DNA from: Clostridia bacterium | GTDB lineage: Bacteria > Bacillota > Clostridia > Oscillospirales > CAG-272 | Length of the DNA: 64,000 bases | Direction of reading: 5' to 3' | NCBI GenBank assembly: GCA_017547655.1 | Contig: JAFYPF010000027.1 | Location: forward strand, 25,176 to 89,175 | Shown here: positions 60,872 to 64,000 of the stretch, one piece after another | Layout of the letters: each line of letters starts with the position of its first letter | How positions within the stretch are numbered: the stretch's first letter is position 1 | Program-made: the position numbers and the translations under genes | The notes under the pieces: model-generated | Databases searched by the model: none | The model's input: the letters and a program-made list of their open reading frames with translations, nothing else | What the model was told of the DNA's origin: nothing

Positions 60872-64000
<3,129 letters not shown>

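Overview
The window reads as a chromosomal segment of a low-GC, spore-forming Clostridia-like Bacillota. The support is an alpha/beta-type small acid-soluble spore protein, WhiA, RapZ, AddAB, RqcH, ArgR, a clostridial xseAB-ispA-tlyA-nadK-argR-recN cluster, strong AGGAGG ribosome binding sites and TTGACA-17-TATAAT promoters. The overall gene content resembles gut Oscillospirales-type bacteria, but the exact lineage is inference. No rRNA, tRNA, insertion sequence, prophage or CRISPR array was seen.

Layout. 1-5.4 kb: xseA (5'-truncated by the window), xseB, ispA, tlyA, nadK, argR and recN, tightly packed on the + strand. 5.5-11.6 kb: murB, rapZ, a shortened whiA, and dnaE. 11.7-17.6 kb: a class A penicillin-binding protein, a TspO/MBR protein whose ribosome binding site lies in a hairpin, then on the - strand a small lipoprotein and an SPFH protein, and on + an unknown membrane protein. 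17.7-20.9 kb: a ZTP (pfl) riboswitch with an overlapping terminator controls pflB-pflA.

21.0-36.7 kb is the accessory highlight. It appears to be one ~15.5-kb transcription unit with a consensus promoter at 21035 and a terminator at about 36700. It encodes a 2520-residue secreted vWA/InlB-repeat protein, an 84-residue four-cysteine peptide, an HPr-kinase-like P-loop protein, a radical SAM/SPASM enzyme, a membrane-anchored Thr-rich protein, a PqqD-like (RRE) protein, a degenerate BY-kinase/Wzz fusion with a (Gly-Tyr)12 tail, a CpsB-type PHP phosphatase, an anchored Ig-like protein and a second, intact BY-kinase/Wzz fusion without a Tyr tail. No glycosyltransferase, flippase or polymerase accompanies the Wzz/kinase/phosphatase genes. 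I infer a surface-assembly system that joins a RiPP-type maturation cassette to a bacterial tyrosine-phosphorylation switch. An ABC exporter is convergent with it.

38.7-64 kb is mostly housekeeping. It holds an SASP, rqcH, addB-addA, a - strand thyA-folA group with a HAD phosphatase, a GHL10-type lipoprotein with a coupled membrane protein, a divergent GyrB/ParE-like subunit without a neighbouring A subunit, a zinc-ribbon protein, an ABC-F ATPase, a DUF378 protein, a DUF1700/DUF4097 pair, trmB, a sorbitol/alcohol-dehydrogenase-like enzyme, ligA and the first 366 codons of obg, which is cut by the window end. Gene pairs are separated by clear, often bidirectional, intrinsic terminators.
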